A stretch of 38,655 nucleotides of DNA, from NCBI GenBank assembly GCA_900546665.1, contig URDY01000027.1, positions 1-38,655 on the forward strand, read 5' to 3'. The notes below the pieces were generated by a model. It was not told the DNA's origin, did no database searches, and saw nothing but the letters and a program-made list of their open reading frames with translations. Both the position numbers and the translations under genes were made by a program. Numbering within the stretch: the stretch's first letter is position 1; the number at the start of each line of letters is the position of its first letter. This DNA is from an uncultured Paraprevotella sp. GTDB taxonomy: Bacteria > Bacteroidota > Bacteroidia > Bacteroidales > Bacteroidaceae. Shown here piece by piece: positions 26,021 through 34,795 of the stretch.

Positions 26021-27778
26021 ATGAAAAGAGGACTTTACAAAAGGACTTTACATGGTTTTCTTCTTTTTTCACTGGTCTTCGCTACTTCATGCGTTGATGA
26101 CACTTATGATCTGTCAAAAGATATCGACATGACCGTAACTGTAGGTGGAAATCTCGTCACACCAGTAATTTCCACAGAATTAATCACCTTAGATGACTTC
26201 ATGGAACTTGACAACGAAAGCGACGTTAAGACAAGAGACAACGGTGATTACTATTTCGGATTGAATGGTGAAGAAAGCAATTCTTACATTAATGTAAGCA
26301 AAGTATTCATTGACGAAACTTCCGCCAAATCCAATTCATCATTAATGACATTTGACAGATCACTGGCCATCAATGATGAAATCACTCAAGACATTGAAAA
26401 TCTTCACCCGGATTTTCAGATTAAAAATAACGAGGTTCCAAGCGATGTCGTTGATGTCAAAGAAACAATTTTGGAAGGTAGTCCCCTTGCAATCAATATC
26501 CATTTCCCAGGTTCAACCAACCTAAAGGGTATATGGTTAAAAAGCGGATTTGAAATCAATTTTCCAGACTATTACATATTATCCGAAGAATTGGGTAAGG
26601 ATATATACACTTTGAAAGACAACACTATCACCTTGTCCAAGGATTTGTATATTCCGGCAAGTGGCAAAACTATTTATATTGTCTGCAACGGCCTGAACTT
26701 TGAAAAGGCTCCGGAAGGCGAAGGATTTATAAAGACGGATTCACACAGTTACATCTTATTTAATACGGTACTTACCACAAAAGGTAAGGCAGCAGTTAAA
26801 GCATCTGACCTTCCTGTAGGTCAGGAAAAAATTTCATTTCAGATTTCATGTGACATCAGCATGGACGGAATGGAACTTACAAACGTCGTAGCACAGGTTG
26901 ATCCGGAAATCGATATTACTGTAGACCCTGTTAAAATTGAAAATCTTCCTGATTTTCTATCAGATGACCAGATCAGACTGGACATCGAGAATCCACAGGT
27001 TATGCTTCACATAAACAATTTCTCACCGGCTACGGTTGAAATCAATGCCAAAATCAAGGCCTATAAGAACAATCAGCTTACGCAGGAAATCGGAGTAGGA
27101 AGCATGTACAACACAGCTCCCATATATGCTGCCAATGGAATAAATAACATTTGTCTTTCAACCAAAGGATATAGCAACAGCAGCGAGAGCAATATCAGCA
27201 ATGTCAAAGTGGACGATTTAAGCAAACTGCTTACTATCATTCCCGACCGGATAGAAATTACTCAAATTGAAACTTCCGTACTTCCTGAATATTATTCAAT
27301 CAGATTGGGAGACACATACCAGTTTAACACCAACTATGATGTTGATGCCCCACTTACATTCGGTCCGAATCTTAATATTGTTTACACAGACTCTATTTCT
27401 GACTTGGGCTCAGACTTGGAAGATATTGAATTCAAAGAAATTCATGCTCTCATAGATGCTACGAACAATATTCCTCTTCAATTGGGCTTAGATGCAAAAC
27501 CGTATGATAAAAACGGTCAAGAAATAACAGATGTTGACGTCACTATCAACGGCAATATTATGGCCGGATCCATGGCGAACGGACAAAACTCTCACCTGGA
27601 AATTATCATCAAGAGTAAAACCAACAGTCCAATCAAAGGACTTGATAAGATCCTTCTGCAACTAACAGGCACTATACCTGACAATATGGGTTACCAGACA
27701 CTGAACAAAAATCAGACTATCAAATTTGACAATATCAGATTAAAAGTCATTGACGGAGTCACTATTGATTTAAACTAA
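26021..27778 (+). CDS. Large hypothetical lipoprotein
   Basis: A 585-residue protein with a lipoprotein signal peptide; the lipobox FATSC gives lipidation at C24. The mature protein is rich in strands, acidic, and begins with DDTYDLSKDIDMTVTVGG. The C-terminal half contains repeated-looking strand units (for example NIPLQLGLDAKPYDKNGQEI). The family was not recognised and no enzyme motif is visible. It is followed after 27 bp by an outer-membrane barrel-type protein, so a surface or periplasmic partner role is inferred. A near-consensus promoter drives the pair. Confidence 0.75.
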   Translation: MKRGLYKRTLHGFLLFSLVFATSCVDDTYDLSKDIDMTVTVGGNLVTPVISTELITLDDFMELDNESDVKTRDNGDYYFGLNGEESNSYINVSKVFIDETSAKSNSSLMTFDRSLAINDEITQDIENLHPDFQIKNNEVPSDVVDVKETILEGSPLAINIHFPGSTNLKGIWLKSGFEINFPDYYILSEELGKDIYTLKDNTITLSKDLYIPASGKTIYIVCNGLNFEKAPEGEGFIKTDSHSYILFNTVLTTKGKAAVKASDLPVGQEKISFQISCDISMDGMELTNVVAQVDPEIDITVDPVKIENLPDFLSDDQIRLDIENPQVMLHINNFSPATVEINAKIKAYKNNQLTQEIGVGSMYNTAPIYAANGINNICLSTKGYSNSSESNISNVKVDDLSKLLTIIPDRIEITQIETSVLPEYYSIRLGDTYQFNTNYDVDAPLTFGPNLNIVYTDSISDLGSDLEDIEFKEIHALIDATNNIPLQLGLDAKPYDKNGQEITDVDVTINGNIMAGSMANGQNSHLEIIIKSKTNSPIKGLDKILLQLTGTIPDNMGYQTLNKNQTIKFDNIRLKVIDGVTIDLN

Positions 27779-27805
27779 TAACCTAATAAATTTGGAATCA
27801 CTAAA

Positions 27806-29233
27806 ATGAAAACTAAAAAGATATACAGCATATTGGCAGGATCACTCTTATTGTCTGCTACCTCCGTTTCAGCACAGGAAATGCTGAATTCGGGATATTT
27901 TGTAGAAGGCTATAATTACAGACACCAGCTTAATCCTTCATTTGAATCAGCCCATAAGAGTTACATCAGCTTCCCATTCCTGGGCAACCTGAATGTTGGT
28001 CTCAGTTCCAATGTCGGAGTTTCCAACTTCATCTACAAAACATCCGACGGTGGTTTGACTACATTCTTAAACAGTACTGTTGATGCGAACGAGTTCTTGG
28101 ACGGACTTAAAAACAACAACCGTTTAAATGTAGAAACCAATATTGGCATCTTCTCCAAAGGATTTCATAAATTCGGAGGATTCAACACGATTGATTTAAG
28201 TCTGAAGACAAATATCAATACGGCCATGCCATACGGCTTGTTTGCATTCATGAAACAAGGAATGACAGGCAGTCATTCAGAATATCATTTTGAGGACTTT
28301 TCAATGTCTTCACAAAGTTATCTGGAACTGGCATTAGGTCATTCACGTGATATTAACGAGAAATGGCGTGTCGGAGGTAAGCTGAAATTCCTTATCGGAT
28401 TGGCTCATGCTGACATGAAAGTAGATCAAATGGATCTGGTTCTTAGCGAAGACAAATGGAGTGTACAGGGATCCGGCGAGATGAATATGGCAGTCAAAGG
28501 ATTAAAAATCCCTTCAAAAGGAGAAGTCAATCCGGACTGTGATCCCAAGAAAGCCAATGAAATAGAGCTGGACGAAATGGATTTTGATACTCCGGGATTA
28601 TCAGGATTCGGTATGGCCATTGACCTTGGTGCAACCTATCAGTTCCGTGAGGATCTCCAATTCTCAGCAGCATTACTCGATCTTGGATTCATCTCATGGA
28701 GCAACAACACAAAAGGCAGACTGAATGGTGAACCATGGGAATTTAATGGTTTTCAGGACATCCCATATGATTCAAAAGATGAAAACGGCAACAGAAAGCC
28801 AAACAGCATAGAAGAGCAAATCGACAATTTAAGCGATCAGTTGGAAGATTGCTTTAGTTTTCAGAAGGAAAGTGAAAACGGCAAAGTTACCCGTATGCTC
28901 GGAGCAACACTGAATCTGGGTGCCTTATACACATTGCCTTATTACGAAAATCTGAAGTTCGGTTTCTTGTCTTCTACGCGCATTCAAGGAAAATATTCAT
29001 GGTCCGAAGGACGTTTTTCTGCCAATGTAGCGCCTGTAAAATGGTTTGACGCATCAGTAAACTACGCCGTTTCTTCATTTGGATCTTCATTTGGCTGGCT
29101 GATCAATTTCCACCCGAAAGGCTTCAATCTGTTTGTTGGATCTGATCATCAGTTCTTTAAGATTACACCTCAATTTGTTCCGGTCAATCGTGCCAATGCC
29201 AATCTTGCAATGGGTATAAATTTCAATTTCTAA
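27806..29233 (+). CDS. DUF5723 family outer-membrane protein
   Basis: A 475-residue exported protein. The signal peptide is MKTKKIYSILAGSLLLSATSVSA, with cleavage before QEM. The sequence has the alternating hydrophobic strands and aromatic-girdle features of a beta barrel and ends in GINFNF, an aromatic terminal residue common in outer-membrane barrels. It opens with NSGYFVEGYNYRHQLNPS, the typical DUF5723 start. The function is unknown. It is cotranscribed with the preceding lipoprotein, which may be its partner. A terminator follows at 29260. Confidence 0.82.
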   Translation: MKTKKIYSILAGSLLLSATSVSAQEMLNSGYFVEGYNYRHQLNPSFESAHKSYISFPFLGNLNVGLSSNVGVSNFIYKTSDGGLTTFLNSTVDANEFLDGLKNNNRLNVETNIGIFSKGFHKFGGFNTIDLSLKTNINTAMPYGLFAFMKQGMTGSHSEYHFEDFSMSSQSYLELALGHSRDINEKWRVGGKLKFLIGLAHADMKVDQMDLVLSEDKWSVQGSGEMNMAVKGLKIPSKGEVNPDCDPKKANEIELDEMDFDTPGLSGFGMAIDLGATYQFREDLQFSAALLDLGFISWSNNTKGRLNGEPWEFNGFQDIPYDSKDENGNRKPNSIEEQIDNLSDQLEDCFSFQKESENGKVTRMLGATLNLGALYTLPYYENLKFGFLSSTRIQGKYSWSEGRFSANVAPVKWFDASVNYAVSSFGSSFGWLINFHPKGFNLFVGSDHQFFKITPQFVPVNRANANLAMGINFNF

Positions 29234-29259
29234 TAAGATATAGAAAACATCTGAATCAT

Positions 29260-29294
29260 AAAGCCGTTTCACAGTCGTGGAACGGCTTTTATCT
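29260..29294 (+). terminator. Terminator after the DUF5723 gene
   Basis: AAAGCCGTTTCAC pairs with GTGGAACGGCTTT around AGTC (one G-U), followed by T-rich sequence. It lies about 27 bp past the stop. Confidence 0.8.
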
Positions 29295-29542
29295 TTTCCC
29301 TGAGCAAGAAAATGCCCCACCCCTTATTCGTATAAATATTTTACAAAAAAGCAACAAAAGTCCTTCCAAATACAGATCTCATTACGAATTATTGCATCAA
29401 TCATTCAACAAAGATAGTTTTTCATATATTAATACAATTTCAAGGTTAGGGATAAAATCTTTAAATTAATTCTACGATGACATAATTAAGCAACCTAATA
29501 CTTATAAGTATCAGACAATCAACTTTGTTATTCGTTTGGAAT
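29295..29542. other. Gene-free spacer between convergent genes
   Basis: AT-rich, no gene seen. A minus-strand TATCTTTG at 29409-29416 matches the -7 consensus but has no gene to drive, so it is probably chance. Confidence 0.5.
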
Positions 29543-29583
29543 AAATAAAAAATCGTGTCTGCATAATTAAATACAGACACGAT
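29543..29583 (-). terminator. Terminator after the rubrerythrin gene
   Basis: On the minus strand ATCGTGTCTG and CAGACACGAT form a 10-bp perfect stem with a 12-nt loop, followed by TTTTTTATTTATT. Confidence 0.75.
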
Positions 29584-29611
29584 AAATATAACTAAAAAAT
29601 AACGATTTAGT

Positions 29612-29646
29612 TTTTGTTGATTCAATCAGGATTTTGTTGATTCAAT
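29612..29646. repeat. 15-bp direct repeat, 20-bp period
   Basis: TTTTGTTGATTCAAT occurs at 29612-29626 and 29632-29646, exactly 20 bp apart, between the rubrerythrin stop and its terminator. Confidence 0.6.
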
Positions 29647-29657
29647 ATACATGATGA

Positions 29658-30209
29658 TTACTTGTCACCGAAATAGCGATTGTAAAGTCCCATGAATCCA
29701 CGGCCATGACGAGCTTCGTCCTTAGCCATTTCATGAACAGTGTCATGAATAGCATCCAGGTTCTGAGCCTTAGCCATCTTGGCAATTTCCATCTTTCCAG
29801 AACATGCACCGCTTTCAGCTTCCATTCTCTTTTTCAAGTTAGTCTTGGTATCCCATACCATATCACCGAGCAACTCACAGAATCTGGAAGCATGATCAGC
29901 TTCTTCAAAAGCATAACGCTTGAAAGCTTCTGCAATTTCAGGATAACCTTCACGGTCAGCCTGACGGCTCATTGCAAGATACATACCTACTTCAGTACAT
30001 TCGCCTTCGAAGTTAGCCTGCAAACCCTTCTTGATTTCAGGATCAACATCCTTAGCAATACCAATAACATGCTCAGTCACAAAGTTCAGCTCAGTCTCTT
30101 CCATTTCCTTGAACTTAGATGCCGGAGCCTTGCACTGCGGACACTGTGCCGGAGCTTCTGTACCTTCATGAATATAACCACATACTGTACAAACAAATTT
30201 CTTTTTCAT
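29658..30209 (-). CDS. Rubrerythrin with N-terminal rubredoxin domain
   Basis: A 183-residue non-heme iron protein that reduces hydrogen peroxide in anaerobes. The rubredoxin-type Fe site comes first ([11 protein letters not shown]7 and C10; CPQCKAP, C23 and C26), followed by the ferritin-like di-iron helices ([32 protein letters not shown]). This is the reverse domain order relative to classic rubrerythrin. Peroxide reductase activity is inferred from the family. It lies 45 bp after a PerR/Fur-type gene and is probably cotranscribed with it. Confidence 0.9.
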   Translation of the reverse strand: MKKKFVCTVCGYIHEGTEAPAQCPQCKAPASKFKEMEETELNFVTEHVIGIAKDVDPEIKKGLQANFEGECTEVGMYLAMSRQADREGYPEIAEAFKRYAFEEADHASRFCELLGDMVWDTKTNLKKRMEAESGACSGKMEIAKMAKAQNLDAIHDTVHEMAKDEARHGRGFMGLYNRYFGDK

Positions 30210-30236
30210 AATCGTTCTATTTTAAATAGTTGAGTA

Positions 30237-30246
30237 ATATAATTAA
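30237..30246 (-). promoter_or_regulatory. Operator-like motif upstream of rubrerythrin
   Basis: ATATAATTAA here matches the complement of 30725-30734 in the perR promoter. It lies in the 45-bp gap between perR and rubrerythrin. The sequence is AT-rich, so chance is possible. Confidence 0.3.
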
Positions 30247-30254
30247 CTTTAAGT

Positions 30255-30683
30255 TTATTCACACTGGGATTTTTTGTTACACTTCTCACATACACCCTTA
30301 TAATAGAAATGTATTTCTTCCACCTGAAACTGCTTTGCCTTATCAGGAATCAGAAAATCATCACTTGTCGGCAACGGAAAATCATAAATCTTACCACAGC
30401 ACCTGCAAAGGAAATGCGAATGAGGCTTTATATTTCCATCAAAACATATTTTTCTTTCATCTATAGTCAGCATTTTGGCAGCACCATGTTCTGAAAACAA
30501 CCTAAGCGTATTATACACAGTCGTTTTTGACAATGTGGGGATCTCGTCTGACAAGGCTGTATAAACCTCATCTACAGTAGGATGAATATGATGCTTAAGC
30601 AAATAGTCCATTATGGCTATGCGCTGTATCGAAGGATGAATGCCGTAATTCAGTAGTGTATTAATCGCTGCTGTATTTACCAT
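30255..30683 (-). CDS. PerR/Fur family transcriptional regulator
   Basis: A 142-residue Fur-family repressor. The winged helix lies at about residues 15-65 (recognition segment LSKTTVYNTLRLF), followed by the dimerisation domain. The structural zinc site is complete: C93/C96 (CRCC) and C132/C135 (CEKC). D82 and H88/H90 (DGNIKPHSH) are candidates for the regulatory metal site. Peroxide sensing (PerR) is inferred from linkage to rubrerythrin; Fur or Zur specificity cannot be ruled out from sequence. A palindromic operator candidate lies in its promoter, suggesting autoregulation. Confidence 0.85.
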   Translation of the reverse strand: MVNTAAINTLLNYGIHPSIQRIAIMDYLLKHHIHPTVDEVYTALSDEIPTLSKTTVYNTLRLFSEHGAAKMLTIDERKICFDGNIKPHSHFLCRCCGKIYDFPLPTSDDFLIPDKAKQFQVEEIHFYYKGVCEKCNKKSQCE

Positions 30684-30714
30684 AGATCATTATAAATTTG
30701 TATTGTTTACAATG

Positions 30715-30745
30715 CAAATATAGTTTAATTATATAATTTCTACAA
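30715..30745 (-). promoter_or_regulatory. Promoter of the perR-rubrerythrin unit with operator candidate
   Basis: On the minus strand, TTG (30743-30745) and TATATTTG (30715-30722) are 20 bp apart. The perfect 12-bp palindrome AATTATATAATT (30727-30738) sits between them, a classic repressor position. A second imperfect inverted repeat, TGTATTGT-TT-ACAATGCA (30699-30716), overlaps the -7 element and start site. Confidence 0.6.
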
Positions 30746-30781
30746 GAACTGACTTCGTTTTTTTGCGAAATAATATTTTTT

Positions 30782-30814
30782 TTTGCTTTTTTTGAACCTT
30801 AATTACTATATTTG
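30782..30814 (+). promoter_or_regulatory. Promoter of nadE
   Basis: TTTG at 30782-30785 and TATATTTG at 30807-30814, 21 bp apart. The predicted leader is about 20 nt. Confidence 0.6.
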
Positions 30815-30838
30815 CAAAAAATATCTAGTAAAACAAAT

Positions 30839-32764
30839 ATGAATTACGGATTTGTAAGGATTGCAGCCGGTATCCCCAGTGTCAAGGTGGGAGACTGCAA
30901 ATACAATGCCCAACAAATGGAGAGCCTTATAGCACAGGCTGAAGGCAAGGGAGTGGAAATTATATGTTTTCCTGAATTAAGTGTCACTGCCTACACGTGC
31001 GGTGATCTCTTCTCACAACAACTGCTTCTGGATGAAGCAGAAATGGCTCTTATCAGTTTGCTGGACTTTACCAGATCATTGGACATTATTTCTATAATAG
31101 GTATACCTGTTGTTTGCAACGGCACATTGCTCAACTGTGCAGCAGTGATTCAACGCGGCAAACTCTTAGGTCTCATTCCAAAGACATTCCTGCCCAACTA
31201 CAAAGAATTCTACGAACAGCGTTGGTTCACATCTGCAGATGTGGTAACTGATGCCAACGTACTGATATGCGGCCAACAGGTTCCTCTCAACAGAAATATC
31301 ATATTTAACACACCCAGCTGTAAATTCGGTATTGAAATCTGCGAAGATGTCTGGGCTCCTATCCCCCCTAGCTCCGTATTAGCCGTTAAGGGGGCAGAAA
31401 TCATTTTCAATTTAAGTGCCGATAACGAAGGTGTAGGCAAACATAAATATCTTAAGTCACTTTTATCCCAGCAAAGTGCACGATGTCTGGCTGGATATGT
31501 CTTTGCCGGTTCCGGTTTTGGAGAAAGCACGCAAGATATTGTCTTCTCAGGAAAAGGCTTCATCTATGAAAATGGCACATTGTTGGCTGAAAACCAGCGT
31601 TATACTATTAAGGAACAATTGGTAATAAGTGAAATTGACGTGGAAAGGCTTCGCGCGGAAAGGCGCGTCAACACCACATTCAGTGCCACAATGTCACAAC
31701 TCAAGGAGCTAAAGTTCAACCAGATAGATACAGAACTTTTTGTCAGCAAGGATATCGAAATATCCAGATTAATCTGCCCTACTCCATTCGTTCCGTCCGG
31801 AAACGAGTTGAATGAACGCTGTGAAGAAATCTTCGCCATTCAAACAGAAGGATTAGCCAAACGGATCGTACACACCCAGGCGCAAACAGTCGTATTAGGA
31901 ATCTCCGGTGGTTTGGATTCCACCCTAGCACTTTTGGTTTGTGTAAGAACATTCGATAAATTGGGATTGCCGCGAAAGAACATTGTTGGTGTGACAATGC
32001 CTGGTTTTGGAACGACAGACAGAACCTATACCAATGCCGTCAACCTGATGAAGGAATTGGGAATCACCAGGAGAGAGATTTCTATCAAGGAAGCTTGTAT
32101 CCTGCACTTCAGAGATCTGGGCGTAGATATGGAGAAGCATGATGTAACTTATGAAAATGGTCAGGCACGCGAACGAACCCAGATTCTAATGGATGTAGCC
32201 AATCAGATGAACGGTCTGGTGATCGGTACGGGAGACCTCTCCGAACTGGCTTTAGGATGGGCTACATACAACGGCGACCACATGAGCATGTATGGAGTCA
32301 ATGCTTCCATACCCAAGACTTTGGTCAGACATCTGGTCAGCTGGGTTGCCGCAACACAAGATAACGCCGAAGTAAAGGAAACACTTGGGGACATCGTTGA
32401 CACACCTATCAGTCCGGAACTGATTCCTGCAGATGAGGACGGCAATATCAGTCAGAAAACAGAAGACCTTGTCGGCCCCTACGAACTACACGATTTCTTT
32501 CTTTACTATACATTACGATTTGGATTCAGACCCTCAAAGATATTCTTCCTTGCACAGAGAGCATTTAAGGATCTGTACACCGACGAAATAATCAAGAAAT
32601 GGATGACAACATTCTTCAAACGCTTCTTTGCGCAACAATTCAAACGCTCCTGTCTGCCGGACGGTCCTAAGGTTGGAAGCTGCTCATTAAGTCCAAGAGG
32701 AGACTGGCGTATGCCAAGCGACGCAGCATCAACAGCCTGGATTGAAGAATGCAACAAACTATAG
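30839..32764 (+). CDS. nadE: Glutamine-dependent NAD+ synthetase
   Basis: A 641-residue two-domain enzyme that amidates nicotinic acid adenine dinucleotide to NAD+ using ATP and ammonia from glutamine. The N-terminal nitrilase-type glutaminase carries E46 (FPELS), a lysine near 114 (IPKTFLPNYKEFYEQRW) and a cysteine near 169 (IEICEDVW). The C-terminal synthetase has the PP-loop GISGGLDST near 355-363. The open frame extends upstream to 30812, but that TTG lies inside the -7 element; the ATG at 30839 (MNYGFVRIA) is chosen. A terminator follows at 32799. Confidence 0.95.
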   Translation: MNYGFVRIAAGIPSVKVGDCKYNAQQMESLIAQAEGKGVEIICFPELSVTAYTCGDLFSQQLLLDEAEMALISLLDFTRSLDIISIIGIPVVCNGTLLNCAAVIQRGKLLGLIPKTFLPNYKEFYEQRWFTSADVVTDANVLICGQQVPLNRNIIFNTPSCKFGIEICEDVWAPIPPSSVLAVKGAEIIFNLSADNEGVGKHKYLKSLLSQQSARCLAGYVFAGSGFGESTQDIVFSGKGFIYENGTLLAENQRYTIKEQLVISEIDVERLRAERRVNTTFSATMSQLKELKFNQIDTELFVSKDIEISRLICPTPFVPSGNELNERCEEIFAIQTEGLAKRIVHTQAQTVVLGISGGLDSTLALLVCVRTFDKLGLPRKNIVGVTMPGFGTTDRTYTNAVNLMKELGITRREISIKEACILHFRDLGVDMEKHDVTYENGQARERTQILMDVANQMNGLVIGTGDLSELALGWATYNGDHMSMYGVNASIPKTLVRHLVSWVAATQDNAEVKETLGDIVDTPISPELIPADEDGNISQKTEDLVGPYELHDFFLYYTLRFGFRPSKIFFLAQRAFKDLYTDEIIKKWMTTFFKRFFAQQFKRSCLPDGPKVGSCSLSPRGDWRMPSDAASTAWIEECNKL

Positions 32765-32798
32765 TTATTGCAAATTCAAGTTGCAACAAACAGAATAT

Positions 32799-32840
32799 AG
32801 GAATGAATTTCTTTTTTTAAGATTCATTCCTGTATTTTTT
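32799..32840 (+). terminator. Terminator after nadE
   Basis: AGGAATGAA and TTCATTCCT pair, with an inner TCTT/AAGA stem, followed by TATTTTTT. It lies between convergent nadE and the YigZ gene. Confidence 0.75.
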
Positions 32841-32856
32841 AATATTGACCGGGACA

Positions 32857-33468
32857 TCAAGCCTCCCCATCCTCTACAAAACGTAAAGTCGTGACTTTTT
32901 CCAGTCTGGATTTCAAACGCGGTATCATGCTTTTCCGGATACGCAAAGTCATTCTGCAGTCATTATCATACCCTTGTTCACAAATCTCAGGATTTTCTTC
33001 TTTTACTATTCGCATCACCTGATTCATAAAAGGATATTCAAAACAAAAGGTAATCGTTTCATCTACAGTTTTTTCTATAATTGTTGCAGCCATAATAGCT
33101 TCAGCCGCTGCTACCTTGTATGCCTGTATCAGTCCGCTCGTACCTAATTTTATACCACCGAAGTAACGTATCACAACGATCAGAATATCTGTCAGTTCAT
33201 TGGAATTGATTTGTCCCAAAATAGGTTTTCCGGCTGTACCCGATGGTTCACCGTTATCATTGGCTCGGAAAACAGTCCTGTCCGATCCCAGCATATAAGC
33301 ATAACAACAGTGACGGGCATCATAATACTTTTTCTGATAATGCTCTACAAGTTCCTTCACTTCCTCCACCGACTTGACAGGGTGCGCAAAAGCCAGGAAT
33401 TTGCTTCTTTTTTCACTATATTCTCCTGCTGAAAAGGCTTCTATTGTCTTATAAGTATCATCAGTCAT
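32857..33468 (-). CDS. YigZ/IMPACT family protein
   Basis: A 203-residue protein of the UPF0029/IMPACT family. The conserved core is visible: SKFLAFAHPV, YYDARHCCYAYMLG, NDNGEPSGTAGKPILGQI, and the strand VVIRYFGGIKLGTSGLIQAY. In some relatives the family contacts ribosomes or GCN2-type regulators; the bacterial role is not settled. The open frame continues upstream to 33495, inside a terminator hairpin; ATG at 33468 (MTDDTYKTI) is chosen, with 33471 and 33477 as alternatives. A -7 element lies at 33516. Confidence 0.87.
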   Translation of the reverse strand: MTDDTYKTIEAFSAGEYSEKRSKFLAFAHPVKSVEEVKELVEHYQKKYYDARHCCYAYMLGSDRTVFRANDNGEPSGTAGKPILGQINSNELTDILIVVIRYFGGIKLGTSGLIQAYKVAAAEAIMAATIIEKTVDETITFCFEYPFMNQVMRIVKEENPEICEQGYDNDCRMTLRIRKSMIPRLKSRLEKVTTLRFVEDGEA

Positions 33469-33475
33469 CATAAAC

Positions 33476-33523
33476 ATAAAAAATCCGGATACCATGACGT
33501 TATGATATCCGGATACAAAGATA
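33476..33523 (-). promoter_or_regulatory. Terminator of DUF1015 overlapping the YigZ promoter
   Basis: On the minus strand, TATCTTTG (33516-33523) is followed by ATCCGGATA/TATCCGGAT arms (33483-33491 and 33506-33514) and a run of six T just before the YigZ start region. The hairpin looks like the DUF1015 terminator, and the promoter for YigZ lies just upstream of it, so transcripts from it would begin near or inside the stem. Confidence 0.6.
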
Positions 33524-33533
33524 ATGACTTTTT

Positions 33534-34781
33534 TTATGAAAGCTTATGAATAACCAGACCACTTCTCAATTTTGGTTCAAACCAAGTGGCTTTAGGCGGC
33601 ATGATCATACCCTGGTCTGCTATGGTCATGATCTGTTGCATGGTCACAGGATAGAGCGCTATAGCCAGTTTCATTTCCCCACTGTCACAACGCTTCTGCA
33701 ACCCCTGCAATCCTCGCAATCCGCCTACGAAATCAATACGCTTATCCTTGCGAAGATCCTCGATCCCCAATATCTTATTCAAGATCAACTTACTGCAGAT
33801 CGTCACATCCAATGCTTCAATAGGATCTTCATCATTACTGCGTCCCGGCTTCAACTTCAACCTGTACCAATTACGCTCCAGATATATGGAAAATTCATGG
33901 ACAGCTTGCGGTTTATAGGCCTGACATCCCATACAGGTGACCTCGAAATCTTCAGAAAGGCATGCCAGAAACAGTGCACTGTCATAAGGCCCCAAATCCG
34001 TCACCACTCTGTTATAATCCAAAATGGTCAGTTCACTTGTCGGAAAACATACAGCCATGAAATAATTATATTCCGCTTCAGGTTGGGCGTAATGATCGGC
34101 TTTTGCCTTTTCTTCACCCACCAAAGCAGCTGCAGCTGAACGATGATGTCCGTCTGCAATATACAAAGATTCCATTTTATCGAACTCCTGCGTAATTGTA
34201 CGGATGTCGTCATCCCCCTCAACCAACCAGAACTGATGACGGAAGCCGTCACCCGGTGCGAGAAAATCATATACCGGTTTCTCACATACATGGCGTCTGA
34301 CGAGTGCAGACAGTTCCTCATTGTCCGGATAAGCGAGAAAAACAGGTTCAATATTGGCATTTGTCACACGCACGTGTTTCATTCTGTCTTCTTCCTTATC
34401 ATGACGGGTCAGTTCATGCTTTTTGATAACCCCGTTCATATAATCTTGCACAGAAGCTCCTACAACTAAACCATACTGCGTATGGCCATTCATTGTCTGT
34501 GCATAGATATAATACATGGGCTTGGCATCCTGAACCAACCAGCCATTCTTTTGGAATCTGGCAAAATTTCTGGCAGCTCTCTCATAAACACAGGAAGCAT
34601 ACTCGTCCGTCCCCTCCGGAAAATCAATTTCCGGACGGATGATATGATAAAGCGACATTTCATTGTCACCGGCTTCCTGACGAGCTTCATCCGAACTCAG
34701 CACATCATACGGTCTGCACTCTACCTTCTCTACCAGATCCTGTGGCGGACGAAGGCCTCTAAATGGTCTGACAACTGCCAT
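33534..34781 (-). CDS. DUF1015 protein
   Basis: A 415-residue cytoplasmic protein of the DUF1015 family. It starts MAVVRPFRGLRPP, and has YDVLSSDEARQEA, a central ADGHHRSAAA stretch with a GHHR motif, and a basic C-terminal part. No established reaction. It lies 14 bp after serA on the same strand, and this linkage to serine synthesis is common in Bacteroidetes, so a related or housekeeping role is inferred. A hairpin terminator closes it at 33483. Confidence 0.87.
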   Translation of the reverse strand: MAVVRPFRGLRPPQDLVEKVECRPYDVLSSDEARQEAGDNEMSLYHIIRPEIDFPEGTDEYASCVYERAARNFARFQKNGWLVQDAKPMYYIYAQTMNGHTQYGLVVGASVQDYMNGVIKKHELTRHDKEEDRMKHVRVTNANIEPVFLAYPDNEELSALVRRHVCEKPVYDFLAPGDGFRHQFWLVEGDDDIRTITQEFDKMESLYIADGHHRSAAAALVGEEKAKADHYAQPEAEYNYFMAVCFPTSELTILDYNRVVTDLGPYDSALFLACLSEDFEVTCMGCQAYKPQAVHEFSIYLERNWYRLKLKPGRSNDEDPIEALDVTICSKLILNKILGIEDLRKDKRIDFVGGLRGLQGLQKRCDSGEMKLAIALYPVTMQQIMTIADQGMIMPPKATWFEPKLRSGLVIHKLS

Positions 34782-34795
34782 AAGCTTCCACTTTT

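Noticed and set aside
29409..29416. Minus-strand TATCTTTG promoter element
   Set aside because: It faces the 3' end of a plus-strand gene with no minus-strand gene to drive; an eight-base degenerate match is expected by chance.
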